A DNA stretch of 32,217 nucleotides, from the NCBI GenBank assembly GCA_015068845.1, contig SVJR01000015.1, forward strand, positions 1 through 32,217. The letters are read 5' to 3'. Both the position numbers and the translations under genes were made by a program. Source of the DNA: Oscillospiraceae bacterium. GTDB taxonomy: Bacteria; Bacillota; Clostridia; Monoglobales; Monoglobaceae. Positions 14,719 through 21,398 of this stretch are shown piece by piece. The notes under the pieces were generated by a model. It ran no database searches. It saw only the letters and a program-made list of their open reading frames with translations, and had not been told where the DNA came from. Position 1 is the first letter of the stretch. Each line of letters begins with the position of its first letter.

Positions 14719-15977
14719 AAATTACGCCTTCCGTTCTTTCAGGAAAGGTTAAGGTTCCGCCGTCAAAGAGTTTTGCGCACCGCGCGGTGCTTGCAGCGTT
14801 TCTTTCGGGCGGCGAATGCAAAATAAACAACATCAGACTCTCCGAGGATATTGCCGCAACTCTTGATTGTGCAAAGGAACTTGGTGCGGAGTTTGAATAT
14901 GACAGCAAAAAAAGTAATGTACTTATAAGCCGCAAACAGAACAGTACTTGCGGCAAAATCAGACTCGACTGTGGCGAAAGCGGCTCGACCCTGAGGTTTC
15001 TTATTCCCATTGCTTTGTGCTTTGGCGAAAATCTTGAGTTTACCGGTCGGGGCAGGCTTATGGTAAGGCCGATGAAGCCCTACTTTGACATATTTGACGA
15101 AAAGGGCATCAAGTACAGCCTGAAAAAAAGTGTTCTTTCGGTCAAGGGCAAGCTATCTGCAGGGAACTTCAAAATTGACGGAAGTATCAGCTCGCAATTC
15201 ATAACCGGACTTTTGTTTGCACTTCCGCTCCTTGACGGGGACAGCCGTATTATAATTGAAGGAAATCTGACATCTAAAGGTTACATTGACATTACCCTTG
15301 ATGTTCTAAAGAAGTTTGGCATACAGATCACAAACGACAATTACCAAAGCTTTACCATAAAGGGTAATCAACAATACAAGGCAAGGAATTACACCGTTGA
15401 GGGCGATTTTTCGCAGGCGGCGTTCTTTCTTACCGCCGGCGCAATCGGTTGCGACATTGTTTGCACGGGTCTTAAAGAGAACAGCCTTCAGGGCGACAAA
15501 AAGATAATTGATGTTATCAGGCAGACAGGTGCAACCGTTGAAAAGGTCGGCACAAACGGTTTTAAGGCAACTGCAACCGCAAATATGCACGGCATCACCA
15601 TTGATGCGGACGAAATCCCCGACCTTGTGCCGATTATGGCGGTTCTGCTTGCGTTTTGCAAGGGTGAGAGCCGCATTGTGAACGCCGCAAGGCTGAGAAT
15701 AAAGGAAAGCGACCGCTTGGCGGCAATCTGCAGCGTGCTTAAAGCTTTGGGAGCAGACATTACCGAGGGTGAAGACTTCCTTATTATTAACGGGACTCAG
15801 GTTCTTTCAGGCAATGCAGTTTCGTCACACAATGACCACCGTATCGCGATGGCGGCGGCAATTGCTGCGTGCCGTTGCGAGGGCGAAGTTGCAATTAAAG
15901 GTGCAAAAAAATCAGTTAAGAAGTCATACCCTGAATTTTTTGAAGAATACACAAAGCTTGGAGGTATCACAGAATGA
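14706..15977 (+). CDS. aroA: 5-enolpyruvylshikimate-3-phosphate synthase
   Basis: Transfers enolpyruvyl from PEP to shikimate 3-phosphate. The 423-residue protein has the N-terminal VPPSKSFAHRAVLAAF, the PEP-site region CGESGSTLRFLIPI, the DEIPDLVPIMAVL catalytic segment with its Asp, and KESDRLAAI and HNDHRIAMAAA near the C-terminus. Full length, all key residues present. Starts within the end of aroB (13-bp overlap) and ends in an ATGA overlap with aroC. The CGESGSTLRF form differs from the enterobacterial LGNAGTAMRP; herbicide response cannot be judged reliably from this. Confidence 0.97.
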   Translation: MDSVKITPSVLSGKVKVPPSKSFAHRAVLAAFLSGGECKINNIRLSEDIAATLDCAKELGAEFEYDSKKSNVLISRKQNSTCGKIRLDCGESGSTLRFLIPIALCFGENLEFTGRGRLMVRPMKPYFDIFDEKGIKYSLKKSVLSVKGKLSAGNFKIDGSISSQFITGLLFALPLLDGDSRIIIEGNLTSKGYIDITLDVLKKFGIQITNDNYQSFTIKGNQQYKARNYTVEGDFSQAAFFLTAGAIGCDIVCTGLKENSLQGDKKIIDVIRQTGATVEKVGTNGFKATATANMHGITIDADEIPDLVPIMAVLLAFCKGESRIVNAARLRIKESDRLAAICSVLKALGADITEGEDFLIINGTQVLSGNAVSSHNDHRIAMAAAIAACRCEGEVAIKGAKKSVKKSYPEFFEEYTKLGGITE

Positions 15978-17044
15978 ATACTTGGGGAAGTAAAATAAAG
16001 GTCAGCATATTCGGCGAATCCCACGGCGGCGGAATAGGCGCTGTAATTGACGGAATTCCCTCGGGACTGGCTATTGATACCGAATTTATAAAGTCTGAAA
16101 TGCAACGCCGTGCTCCGGGACAAAATAACCTCTCCACTCCTCGCAAGGAGGCTGACGAGGTTGAAATTCTGTCGGGCATGTTTGACGGCAAAACAACGGG
16201 AACACCCATCTGCGGAATTATCCGCAACACCAACACCCGTTCAAAGGATTATAACAAGGATCTGTTAAGACCCGGCCACGCAGACTTTACCGGCTTTATG
16301 CGCTACGGCGAAAGTCACGATTTTCGTGGCGGCGGACACTTTTCGGGCAGAATTACCGCCGGTCTGGTTTTTGCAGGGGCAATTGCCAAGCAGGTTTTAA
16401 AGGAACAGGGCATACGCATAGGCTCGCATATCAAAGCAATACATAACATTGCCGAGAAATCATTTCTTGATATTGATAATTTGTCGGCAGAGCTTTTGGA
16501 AAGACTCACAGAAAAAGCCTTTCCCGTAATGGATGAGCAAATAGGAAATGCTATGCAGGAAAAAATTCTTGCCGCATCGGCTGACAAGAATTCGGTGGGC
16601 GGAATTATTGAATGTGCCGTAATCGGCGCAAAGCCCGGATGGGGTGCACCGTTCTTTGCCTCAACAGAGAGCCTTATCTCATCAATTATGTTCTCAATCC
16701 CTGCTGTTAAGGGAATTGAATTTGGCAGAGGCTTTGAAATGTCGGCAATGTTCGGAAGCGAAGCAAACGATCCGTTCAGAACTGATGGCGAAAAAATCTT
16801 TACCACAACCAACAACAATGGTGGAATTAACGGTGGCATTACCAACGGGATGCCGATTGTTTTCTCAGTTGCAATCAAACCCACCCCCTCCATTGCGAGA
16901 CAACAAGACACGGTGGATATTGAAAAAATGGAGAATACCACAATTGAAATAAGCGGCAGACACGACCCGTGCATTGTGCAAAGGGCGGCTGTTGTGGTGG
17001 AATGTGCTGCGGCACTTGCGATACTCGATAGTGAACTTATATAA
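15974..17044 (+). CDS. aroC: Chorismate synthase
   Basis: Makes chorismate from EPSP by anti-1,4 elimination using reduced FMN. The 356-residue enzyme carries all three family signatures: GESHGGGIGAVIDGIPSG, RPGHADFTGFMRYG followed by SHDFRGGGHFSGR, and GRHDPCIVQRAAVVVECA; NNNGGINGGITNGMPI lies between. It needs an external flavin reductase if monofunctional, as here no extra domain is present. GGAGG is 9 nt upstream of the ATG, which overlaps the aroA stop. 18 nt separate it from pheA. Confidence 0.97.
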   Translation: MNTWGSKIKVSIFGESHGGGIGAVIDGIPSGLAIDTEFIKSEMQRRAPGQNNLSTPRKEADEVEILSGMFDGKTTGTPICGIIRNTNTRSKDYNKDLLRPGHADFTGFMRYGESHDFRGGGHFSGRITAGLVFAGAIAKQVLKEQGIRIGSHIKAIHNIAEKSFLDIDNLSAELLERLTEKAFPVMDEQIGNAMQEKILAASADKNSVGGIIECAVIGAKPGWGAPFFASTESLISSIMFSIPAVKGIEFGRGFEMSAMFGSEANDPFRTDGEKIFTTTNNNGGINGGITNGMPIVFSVAIKPTPSIARQQDTVDIEKMENTTIEISGRHDPCIVQRAAVVVECAAALAILDSELI

Positions 17045-17062
17045 CCTGAAAGGATTATCGAT

Positions 17063-18205
17063 ATGAATGATTTGGAGACACTCAGAAAAAAAATTGACGA
17101 GATAGATTCGCAGCTCCTCCCCCTATTCTTAAGCCGGATGGAGTGTAGCGTCCAAGTTGCTGAGTACAAGAGAACAAATAATATGCCCGTTCTCGACAAA
17201 AGCCGTGAAAAGCAGGTTTTGGAAAGCAAAATTCAAAAAGTAAGCGAAGAACTCAAGCTACCGGTTTACGACTTTTTTTCAGCGATTATGAAGATAAGCC
17301 GTATTGCTCAGGCAAAGGCACTTGTGTCAGAAAAGGGTAGAACTCCGTGGCTTGACGATTTTGACCATGGCACCTTAAAGGAAAACCCGACCGTGGCATA
17401 TCAGGGCGTTCCCGGTGCAAACAGCGAGACCGCACTTATCGAATTCTTCGGCAAGGAATGCATGCGCACCAACACCGTGACCTTTGCCGAAGTTATTGAC
17501 CTTGTGGAATCCGGCGAGGTGGATTACGGAATTCTTCCGCTTGAAAATTCCTCAACCGGTTCAATTGCCAACGCATACGAGCTGCTTGAAAAACGCGATT
17601 GTTTCATTGTGGCAGAGGTTGCTGTACCCATTGACCATTGTTTGGTGGGGCTGCCCGATGCAAAGCTTGAATATATCCGCACCGTTTACTCCCACGAGCA
17701 GGGGTATATGCAGTGCAAGGAATTTTTCAAGCAGTATCCAAAAATGAAGTTTCAGCCCTATCACAACACGGCTATGGCGGCAAAAATGATTGTTGAAACT
17801 GACGATATCGACAAGGCGGCTGTCGCAAGCAAGCGAGCCACCGAGATTTATAACCTCAAGGTTCTTGCAGAAAACATCAGCACAATCGGCGGCAACACTA
17901 CCCGTTTTGCAGTTATTGCAAAGCGCGGACTTCTGAGTGAGGCCTGCAAAAAAATAAGTATTCTGTTTACTCTGCCCGACGAGAGCGGTGCTTTGTCGCA
18001 TGTTCTGTCGGTGTTTGCGGACAATGGGCTTAATCTTGTTAAAATTGAATCAAAGCCCAGCCACGACGGCAACTTTGAGTATATGTTCTTTGTTGATTTT
18101 GAGGGAAGCTTACTCGACGATTCTGTAAACGGCATTATGGCAGAGGTTTTGTCACACACCTCCTCCCTCAAGGTGCTGGGAAATTACAGCGTTTTTGAAA
18201 AGTAG
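17063..18205 (+). CDS. pheA: Bifunctional chorismate mutase / prephenate dehydratase
   Basis: A 380-residue P-protein. Residues ~1-90 are an AroQ-type chorismate mutase (LRKKIDEIDSQLLPLFLSRM, then the VLDKSREKQVLE segment). Residues ~108-285 are the prephenate dehydratase (VAYQGVPGANSETALIEFFG, YGILPLENSSTGSI, and TTRFAVI with the catalytic Thr-Arg-Phe). The C-terminal ACT domain (~295-375) has DESGALSHVLSVFADNGLNL and ESKPS, corresponding to the GAL and ESRP Phe-binding motifs with Lys for Arg. It therefore makes prephenate and then phenylpyruvate and is probably inhibited by Phe. Its mutase also supplies prephenate to TyrA, since no separate mutase is in the operon. Confidence 0.96.
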   Translation: MNDLETLRKKIDEIDSQLLPLFLSRMECSVQVAEYKRTNNMPVLDKSREKQVLESKIQKVSEELKLPVYDFFSAIMKISRIAQAKALVSEKGRTPWLDDFDHGTLKENPTVAYQGVPGANSETALIEFFGKECMRTNTVTFAEVIDLVESGEVDYGILPLENSSTGSIANAYELLEKRDCFIVAEVAVPIDHCLVGLPDAKLEYIRTVYSHEQGYMQCKEFFKQYPKMKFQPYHNTAMAAKMIVETDDIDKAAVASKRATEIYNLKVLAENISTIGGNTTRFAVIAKRGLLSEACKKISILFTLPDESGALSHVLSVFADNGLNLVKIESKPSHDGNFEYMFFVDFEGSLLDDSVNGIMAEVLSHTSSLKVLGNYSVFEK

Positions 18206-18214
18206 GTGAGGGTT

Positions 18215-18715
18215 ATGAAAAATATTATTCTTGTCGGACTTCCGGGATGCGGCAAGACCACTCTCGGCAAGCTTCTTGCAAAGCGTCTTAATCTTTCGTT
18301 CATTGATTGTGACGAGGTAATTGAAGAAACCGAAAAAAAGGCTATCTCCAAAATTTTTGAGGAATTTGGCGAAGACACTTTTCGTGGTATTGAAACCCAA
18401 ACCCTGAGAAATTTATTAACTGAACAAAATGCCGTAATTGCCACCGGCGGCGGCTGTGTTGAGCGGCGTGAGAATTTTGAGATTTTAAAGAAGCTTGGAA
18501 CAGTTGTATTCATTAACCGTCCGTTTGAAAGCATAATCGGCGATATTGACATATCAAAACGCCCTCTGCTGACAGGCAGAAAAGCAAGACTGTATACATT
18601 AAGCGAGAGACGGATGCCGCTTTACAAAGATGTATGCGACCTTGAAATAACGGGTGACGATGACCCTGACATTCTGGTCGACAAAATTTTAGATGAGGTG
18701 AAGAAAAATGGCTGA
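18215..18715 (+). CDS. aroK: Shikimate kinase
   Basis: Phosphorylates shikimate at the 3-OH. The 166-residue P-loop kinase has the Walker A LVGLPGCGKTTLGKLLAKRL, the shikimate-binding DCDEVIE with FRGIETQTL, ATGGGCVER, and the lid region SKRPLLTG with ERRMPLY. The start is taken as ATG 18215, six codons inside, because AGGTGAGG precedes it; a GTG at 18206, directly after the pheA stop, would add three residues. The stop overlaps the aroQ start by 8 bp. Confidence 0.95.
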   Translation: MKNIILVGLPGCGKTTLGKLLAKRLNLSFIDCDEVIEETEKKAISKIFEEFGEDTFRGIETQTLRNLLTEQNAVIATGGGCVERRENFEILKKLGTVVFINRPFESIIGDIDISKRPLLTGRKARLYTLSERRMPLYKDVCDLEITGDDDPDILVDKILDEVKKNG

Positions 18716-19172
18716 AAATTTGAAAATTATGGTTCTTAACGGACCTAACCTTAATATGCTTGGAATTCGTGAGCCGGGCGTTTACGGAAACCGGACATAC
18801 ACAGACCTTGAAAACTACATTGAAGGTTACTGCAAAAAAAAGGGTATTGAAGTGACAGTTCTGCAGAGCAACTGTGAGGGCGAGCTGATTGACTTTATCC
18901 ATCACGCCCTTGGAAATTACGACGGAATTGTCATCAACCCCGGTGCATACACCCATTACAGCTATGCAATCCACGATGCACTTTCGTCGGTGAACATTCC
19001 GGCAATTGAGGTGCATATAAGTAACATTCACAAGCGTGAGGAATTCCGTCACAAGTCGGTAACTGTGCCCGCTTGCGTGGGTCAGATTGCAGGGCTCGGT
19101 TTCCGTGGCTACCTGCTTGCCATTGACTATCTTTTGGAGGAGGCAACCTCTCGTGCAGAAAATCAGGCTTGA
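18708..19172 (+). CDS. aroQ: 3-dehydroquinate dehydratase, type II
   Basis: A 154-residue type II dehydroquinase that reversibly dehydrates 3-dehydroquinate. Motifs: VLNGPNLNMLGIREPGVYGN with the catalytic Tyr (in place YGNRTY), QSNCEGELIDFIH, INPGAYTHYSYAIHDAL with the invariant Asn, EVHISNIHKREEFRHKS with the catalytic His and Arg. Full length for the dodecameric enzyme. Overlaps aroK upstream by 8 bp and aroE downstream by 20 bp. Confidence 0.96.
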   Translation: MAENLKIMVLNGPNLNMLGIREPGVYGNRTYTDLENYIEGYCKKKGIEVTVLQSNCEGELIDFIHHALGNYDGIVINPGAYTHYSYAIHDALSSVNIPAIEVHISNIHKREEFRHKSVTVPACVGQIAGLGFRGYLLAIDYLLEEATSRAENQA

Positions 19173-20022
19173 TGTTGTGGGCGACCCCATAGGCCACAGC
19201 AAGTCGCCGGTAATTCACGAAACGGTACTTGACGGTTTGGGGCTTGACTACGAATACCGCAAGGTGCGTATTGAAAAGGGACATCTCCCTGAATATCTTG
19301 ACGAAGTCCGGAAAAAAGGTATCGATGGCTTTAACCTTACCATGCCGCACAAGCAGGACATACTGCCGTACCTTGACTTTATTGACGAGGAGGCACTTGT
19401 CTTTGATGCAGTCAACACCGTTAAGGTAAAAGACGGAAAGCTGCTCGGCTACAACACCGATGGTCGCGGTTGTGTGTGGGCAATCGAAGAAAAAGGCTAC
19501 ACCTGCAAGGGTAAAAATATTGTTATATTCGGTGCAGGCGGTGTTGTTTCAACCGTGGCACTTAAAATGGTGCTTGAAGAGGCAAGCTCCATAACCGTAC
19601 TCAACCGTACGCTTGCTTCCGCTGAGACACTTGCAAAAAATGTACTTGACCGCACCGGCACAAAAATAAATATCGGCGAGCTTACGATAGCGAATATGAA
19701 AGCCGCACTTACAGGCTGCGATATTTTAATTAACGGAACGCCTCTCGGTATGGAGGGAATCGACTCGGACTTTGAAGACTTTTCGTTCCTTGACGAATTA
19801 AAGGGTGGGGCATTGGTCTACGACCTTATTTACAATCCGCCGATGACCAATCTTTTAAAGGAGTCGCAAAGGCGTGGCTTTGAAGTTGTTAACGGCTTTG
19901 GAATGCTTATATATCAAGGGCTTCTGGCTGACGAAGTCTTTCTTGACCGCAAGCTTTCCTTTGCGCCGTTTAAGGAAAAAATTGAAAAAAAACTCAAAAA
20001 CTTTAAAAATTTTAAAAAATAA
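19153..20022 (+). CDS. aroE: Shikimate dehydrogenase
   Basis: NADP-dependent reduction of 3-dehydroshikimate to shikimate. The 289-residue protein begins V/M-QKIRLDVVGDPIGHSKSPVI, with the shikimate-binding GHSKSP, GFNLTMPHK with the catalytic Lys, DAVNTV and YNTDG, then the cofactor loop FGAGGVVSTV (usually GAGGAARAV) and INGTPLGM. The GTG start at 19153 is chosen over an upstream ATG (19087) because GGAGGAGG lies 9 nt before it and the protein then begins where the family begins. The C-terminus is Lys/Phe-rich (KNFKNFKK). It is the last gene of the operon; no clear terminator follows, and the rpmE promoter starts within 2 nt of its stop. Confidence 0.95.
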   Translation: MQKIRLDVVGDPIGHSKSPVIHETVLDGLGLDYEYRKVRIEKGHLPEYLDEVRKKGIDGFNLTMPHKQDILPYLDFIDEEALVFDAVNTVKVKDGKLLGYNTDGRGCVWAIEEKGYTCKGKNIVIFGAGGVVSTVALKMVLEEASSITVLNRTLASAETLAKNVLDRTGTKINIGELTIANMKAALTGCDILINGTPLGMEGIDSDFEDFSFLDELKGGALVYDLIYNPPMTNLLKESQRRGFEVVNGFGMLIYQGLLADEVFLDRKLSFAPFKEKIEKKLKNFKNFKK

Positions 20023-20023
20023 C

Positions 20024-20052
20024 TTGCATTTATAAAAATGATGTGCTATAAT
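20024..20052 (+). promoter_or_regulatory. SigA promoter of rpmE
   Basis: -35 TTGCAT (20024-20029), 17-nt spacer, perfect -10 TATAAT (20047-20052), about 52 nt before the rpmE ATG. Confidence 0.8.
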
Positions 20053-20104
20053 GTAGTCTGCTGATTTAAATGCAACTCTCGAAAGAAAGAGGTGAAATAT
20101 AGAG

Positions 20105-20314
20105 ATGAAAGCAGGAATACATCCCGATTATAAGGAAACAACAATCAAGTGCGCTTGCGGTAATGTTATCGAAACAGGCTCAACAAAGGAAAATGTTTCT
20201 ATCGAAATTTGCTCAGCTTGCCATCCTTTCTACACAGGTAAGCAGAAGTTAGTTGACACCGGCGGTCGTGTTGACAAGTTCAGAAAGCGTTTCGGTCTTA
20301 CTGAAGAGAAATAA
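20105..20314 (+). CDS. rpmE: 50S ribosomal protein L31 (zinc-binding form)
   Basis: A 69-residue L31: [20 protein letters not shown], then [15 protein letters not shown] and [14 protein letters not shown]. It keeps the four cysteines in CxC and CxxC pairs expected for the zinc-containing (C+) form, which is replaced by a C- paralogue under zinc limitation in some bacteria. No such paralogue or Zur operator is apparent here. Own promoter upstream and strong hairpin terminator downstream; a GAGGTG site lies 10 nt before the ATG. Confidence 0.97.
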   Translation: MKAGIHPDYKETTIKCACGNVIETGSTKENVSIEICSACHPFYTGKQKLVDTGGRVDKFRKRFGLTEEK

Positions 20315-20390
20315 TCTTAGTTACCGAATCATTTTTACAGGGAATGTCGTTTTATCGATATTTCAACTTAATTACAAAAATTCTACACTG

Positions 20391-20422
20391 AAATAGTCAA
20401 GCGTAACTGCTTGACTATTTTT
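20391..20422 (+). terminator. Terminator after rpmE
   Basis: AAATAGTCAAGC and GCTTGACTATTT form a 12-bp perfect stem around GTAACT, followed by T residues. It lies 77 nt after the rpmE stop. Confidence 0.85.
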
Positions 20423-20458
20423 ATGTACCTCCCCCACCTTGGAGTTATGTAAAAATTC

Positions 20459-20489
20459 ATGGGCAGATACAATCTGTCCCCATTTTTTT
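20459..20489 (+). terminator. Second hairpin with T7 tract before the tRNA promoter
   Basis: GGGCAGAT and ATCTGTCC pair (one G-U), extendable by flanking ATG/CAT, followed by seven T. It is 37 nt past the first rpmE terminator with no gene between; it may be a back-up terminator. Confidence 0.6.
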
Positions 20490-20510
20490 GAAATTTTTTG
20501 TAATTTTCTC

Positions 20511-20539
20511 TTTACAAATCAATTTCTTTGTGTTATAAT
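20511..20539 (+). promoter_or_regulatory. SigA promoter of tRNA-Ala
   Basis: -35 TTTACA (20511-20516), 17-nt spacer, -10 TATAAT (20534-20539), 14 nt before the mature tRNA 5' end. Confidence 0.8.
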
Positions 20540-20552
20540 CAATCTTGCGTTT

Positions 20553-20628
20553 GGGGGTGTAGCTCAGTTGGGAGAGCACCTGCCTTGCAAGCAGGGGGTC
20601 AGGAGTTCGACTCTCCTCATCTCCACCA
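20553..20628 (+). tRNA. tRNA-Ala (anticodon TGC)
   Basis: A 76-nt cloverleaf: acceptor GGGGGTG pairs with CATCTCC (two G-U), D-arm with AGCTCAGTTGGGAGAGC, anticodon stem CCTGC/GCAGG enclosing CTTGCAA with anticodon TGC, T-arm AGGAG-TTCGACT-CTCCT, discriminator A and encoded CCA. It reads GCA and, by wobble, other Ala codons. Confidence 0.97.
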
Positions 20629-20657
20629 AAAACGACATCTTAAAGATGTCGTTTTTC
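20628..20657 (+). terminator. Terminator of the tRNA-Ala transcript
   Basis: AAAAACGACATCT and its complement AGATGTCGTTTTT form a near-perfect stem directly after the tRNA CCA end, with the 3' arm ending in T5. Confidence 0.88.
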
Positions 20658-20685
20658 ATTATACATACTTTTGGAGAATTTAACT

Positions 20686-21237
20686 ATGAAAAAAATTATT
20701 ATTGCACTGCTGATCACACTATCTATACTTATAACTGGATGCAACAATGAAAAAAGTGGTCTTGACTTCTCTTTTTCTGAGCACATAGGGACAAATCTTG
20801 CTGATATTTACGAAGCTCTTGATATTTCCCAAGACGAACTCACAGAAGATACTTCCCCCGGTATGTTTTGTTTTAATGCCCCGGTATCATATAACGGCAC
20901 TGACCTTACCAAATATCTTCTTTTCACCGTAGCTGATGATACCTTGTATGGCGGAGGATACTTCTATATTACAGACGGCAAAAGTGATGCTGCGTGGAAT
21001 CTGCTCCAAAATATAAAAAATGAGCTAACTGAAAGATACGGAGAGCCCACCACATATCCGGGACTTGCAAACCGCATTTCAGTGTTGGAAAACTTTGATG
21101 ACTGCAAATCTCCTGCTGAATATACAGAAAGCTGGAGCACAGCAGACGACAACGACGGTGAAATCAAGCTGTCACTTGTTACACTTGAGAATAGAACTTC
21201 AATACAAGCTCAATATACTGCATCCAATTTAAAGTAA
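20686..21237 (+). CDS. Predicted lipoprotein of unknown function
   Basis: A 183-residue protein starting MKKIIIALLITLSILITGCN: a short basic n-region, a hydrophobic core and the lipobox LITGC, so Cys20 or nearby should be lipidated by Lgt and the signal removed by Lsp. The rest is soluble, rich in Asp/Thr/Tyr, with no family I recognise; it would face the outside of the cell membrane. The ATG at 20686 has GGAG nine nt upstream; a TTG at 20671 is in frame but lies in the ribosome binding site. No obvious promoter lies between the tRNA terminator and this gene, so it may depend on read-through. A strong terminator follows. Confidence 0.85.
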   Translation: MKKIIIALLITLSILITGCNNEKSGLDFSFSEHIGTNLADIYEALDISQDELTEDTSPGMFCFNAPVSYNGTDLTKYLLFTVADDTLYGGGYFYITDGKSDAAWNLLQNIKNELTERYGEPTTYPGLANRISVLENFDDCKSPAEYTESWSTADDNDGEIKLSLVTLENRTSIQAQYTASNLK

Positions 21238-21245
21238 ATGAGCCG

Positions 21246-21280
21246 AAAGCCCCCAAACGTTTTGTTTGGGGGCTTTAAGT
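21246..21280 (+). terminator. Strong terminator after the lipoprotein gene
   Basis: AAAGCCCCCAAAC and GTTTGGGGGCTTT form a 13-bp perfect stem with a 5-nt loop. It begins 8 nt after the stop codon; the T-run lies mostly in the 3' arm (CTTTAAGTTT). Confidence 0.85.
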
Positions 21281-21291
21281 TTCATCTTTCT

Positions 21292-21398
21292 AATATCGTG
21301 AAAAATTTGTTTAGATTGTGCATTTCTGTGAACGAGGCTATACTTTGTGTATGCGAGCGAGCGGGAAATATGCAAGATGAGTAAATTTTTCCGATATT
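21292..21398. repeat. 107-bp imperfect inverted repeat (structured element)
   Basis: Outer arms AATATCG...AAAAATTT (21292-21308) and AAATTTTT...CGATATT (21383-21398) pair over 15 bp with a small bulge; an inner stem TGCATTTC (21319-21326) pairs with GAAATATGCA (21365-21374). The 38-nt centre is purine-rich with CGAG-type direct repeats around a small hairpin. The 3' arm reaches the stop codon of the acyl-CoA synthetase gene, so on the minus strand it is that gene's 3' UTR. Inner stem and length match the hairpin at 30998-31104. Confidence 0.6.

Noticed and set aside
19087-19152. Upstream ATG of aroE
   Set aside because: No ribosome binding site and the extra 22 residues lie inside aroQ; the GTG at 19153 has GGAGGAGG and a family-like N-terminus.
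20439-20750. 103-residue ORF across the tRNA
   Set aside because: It reads through a promoter, a tRNA and a terminator; a chance frame.
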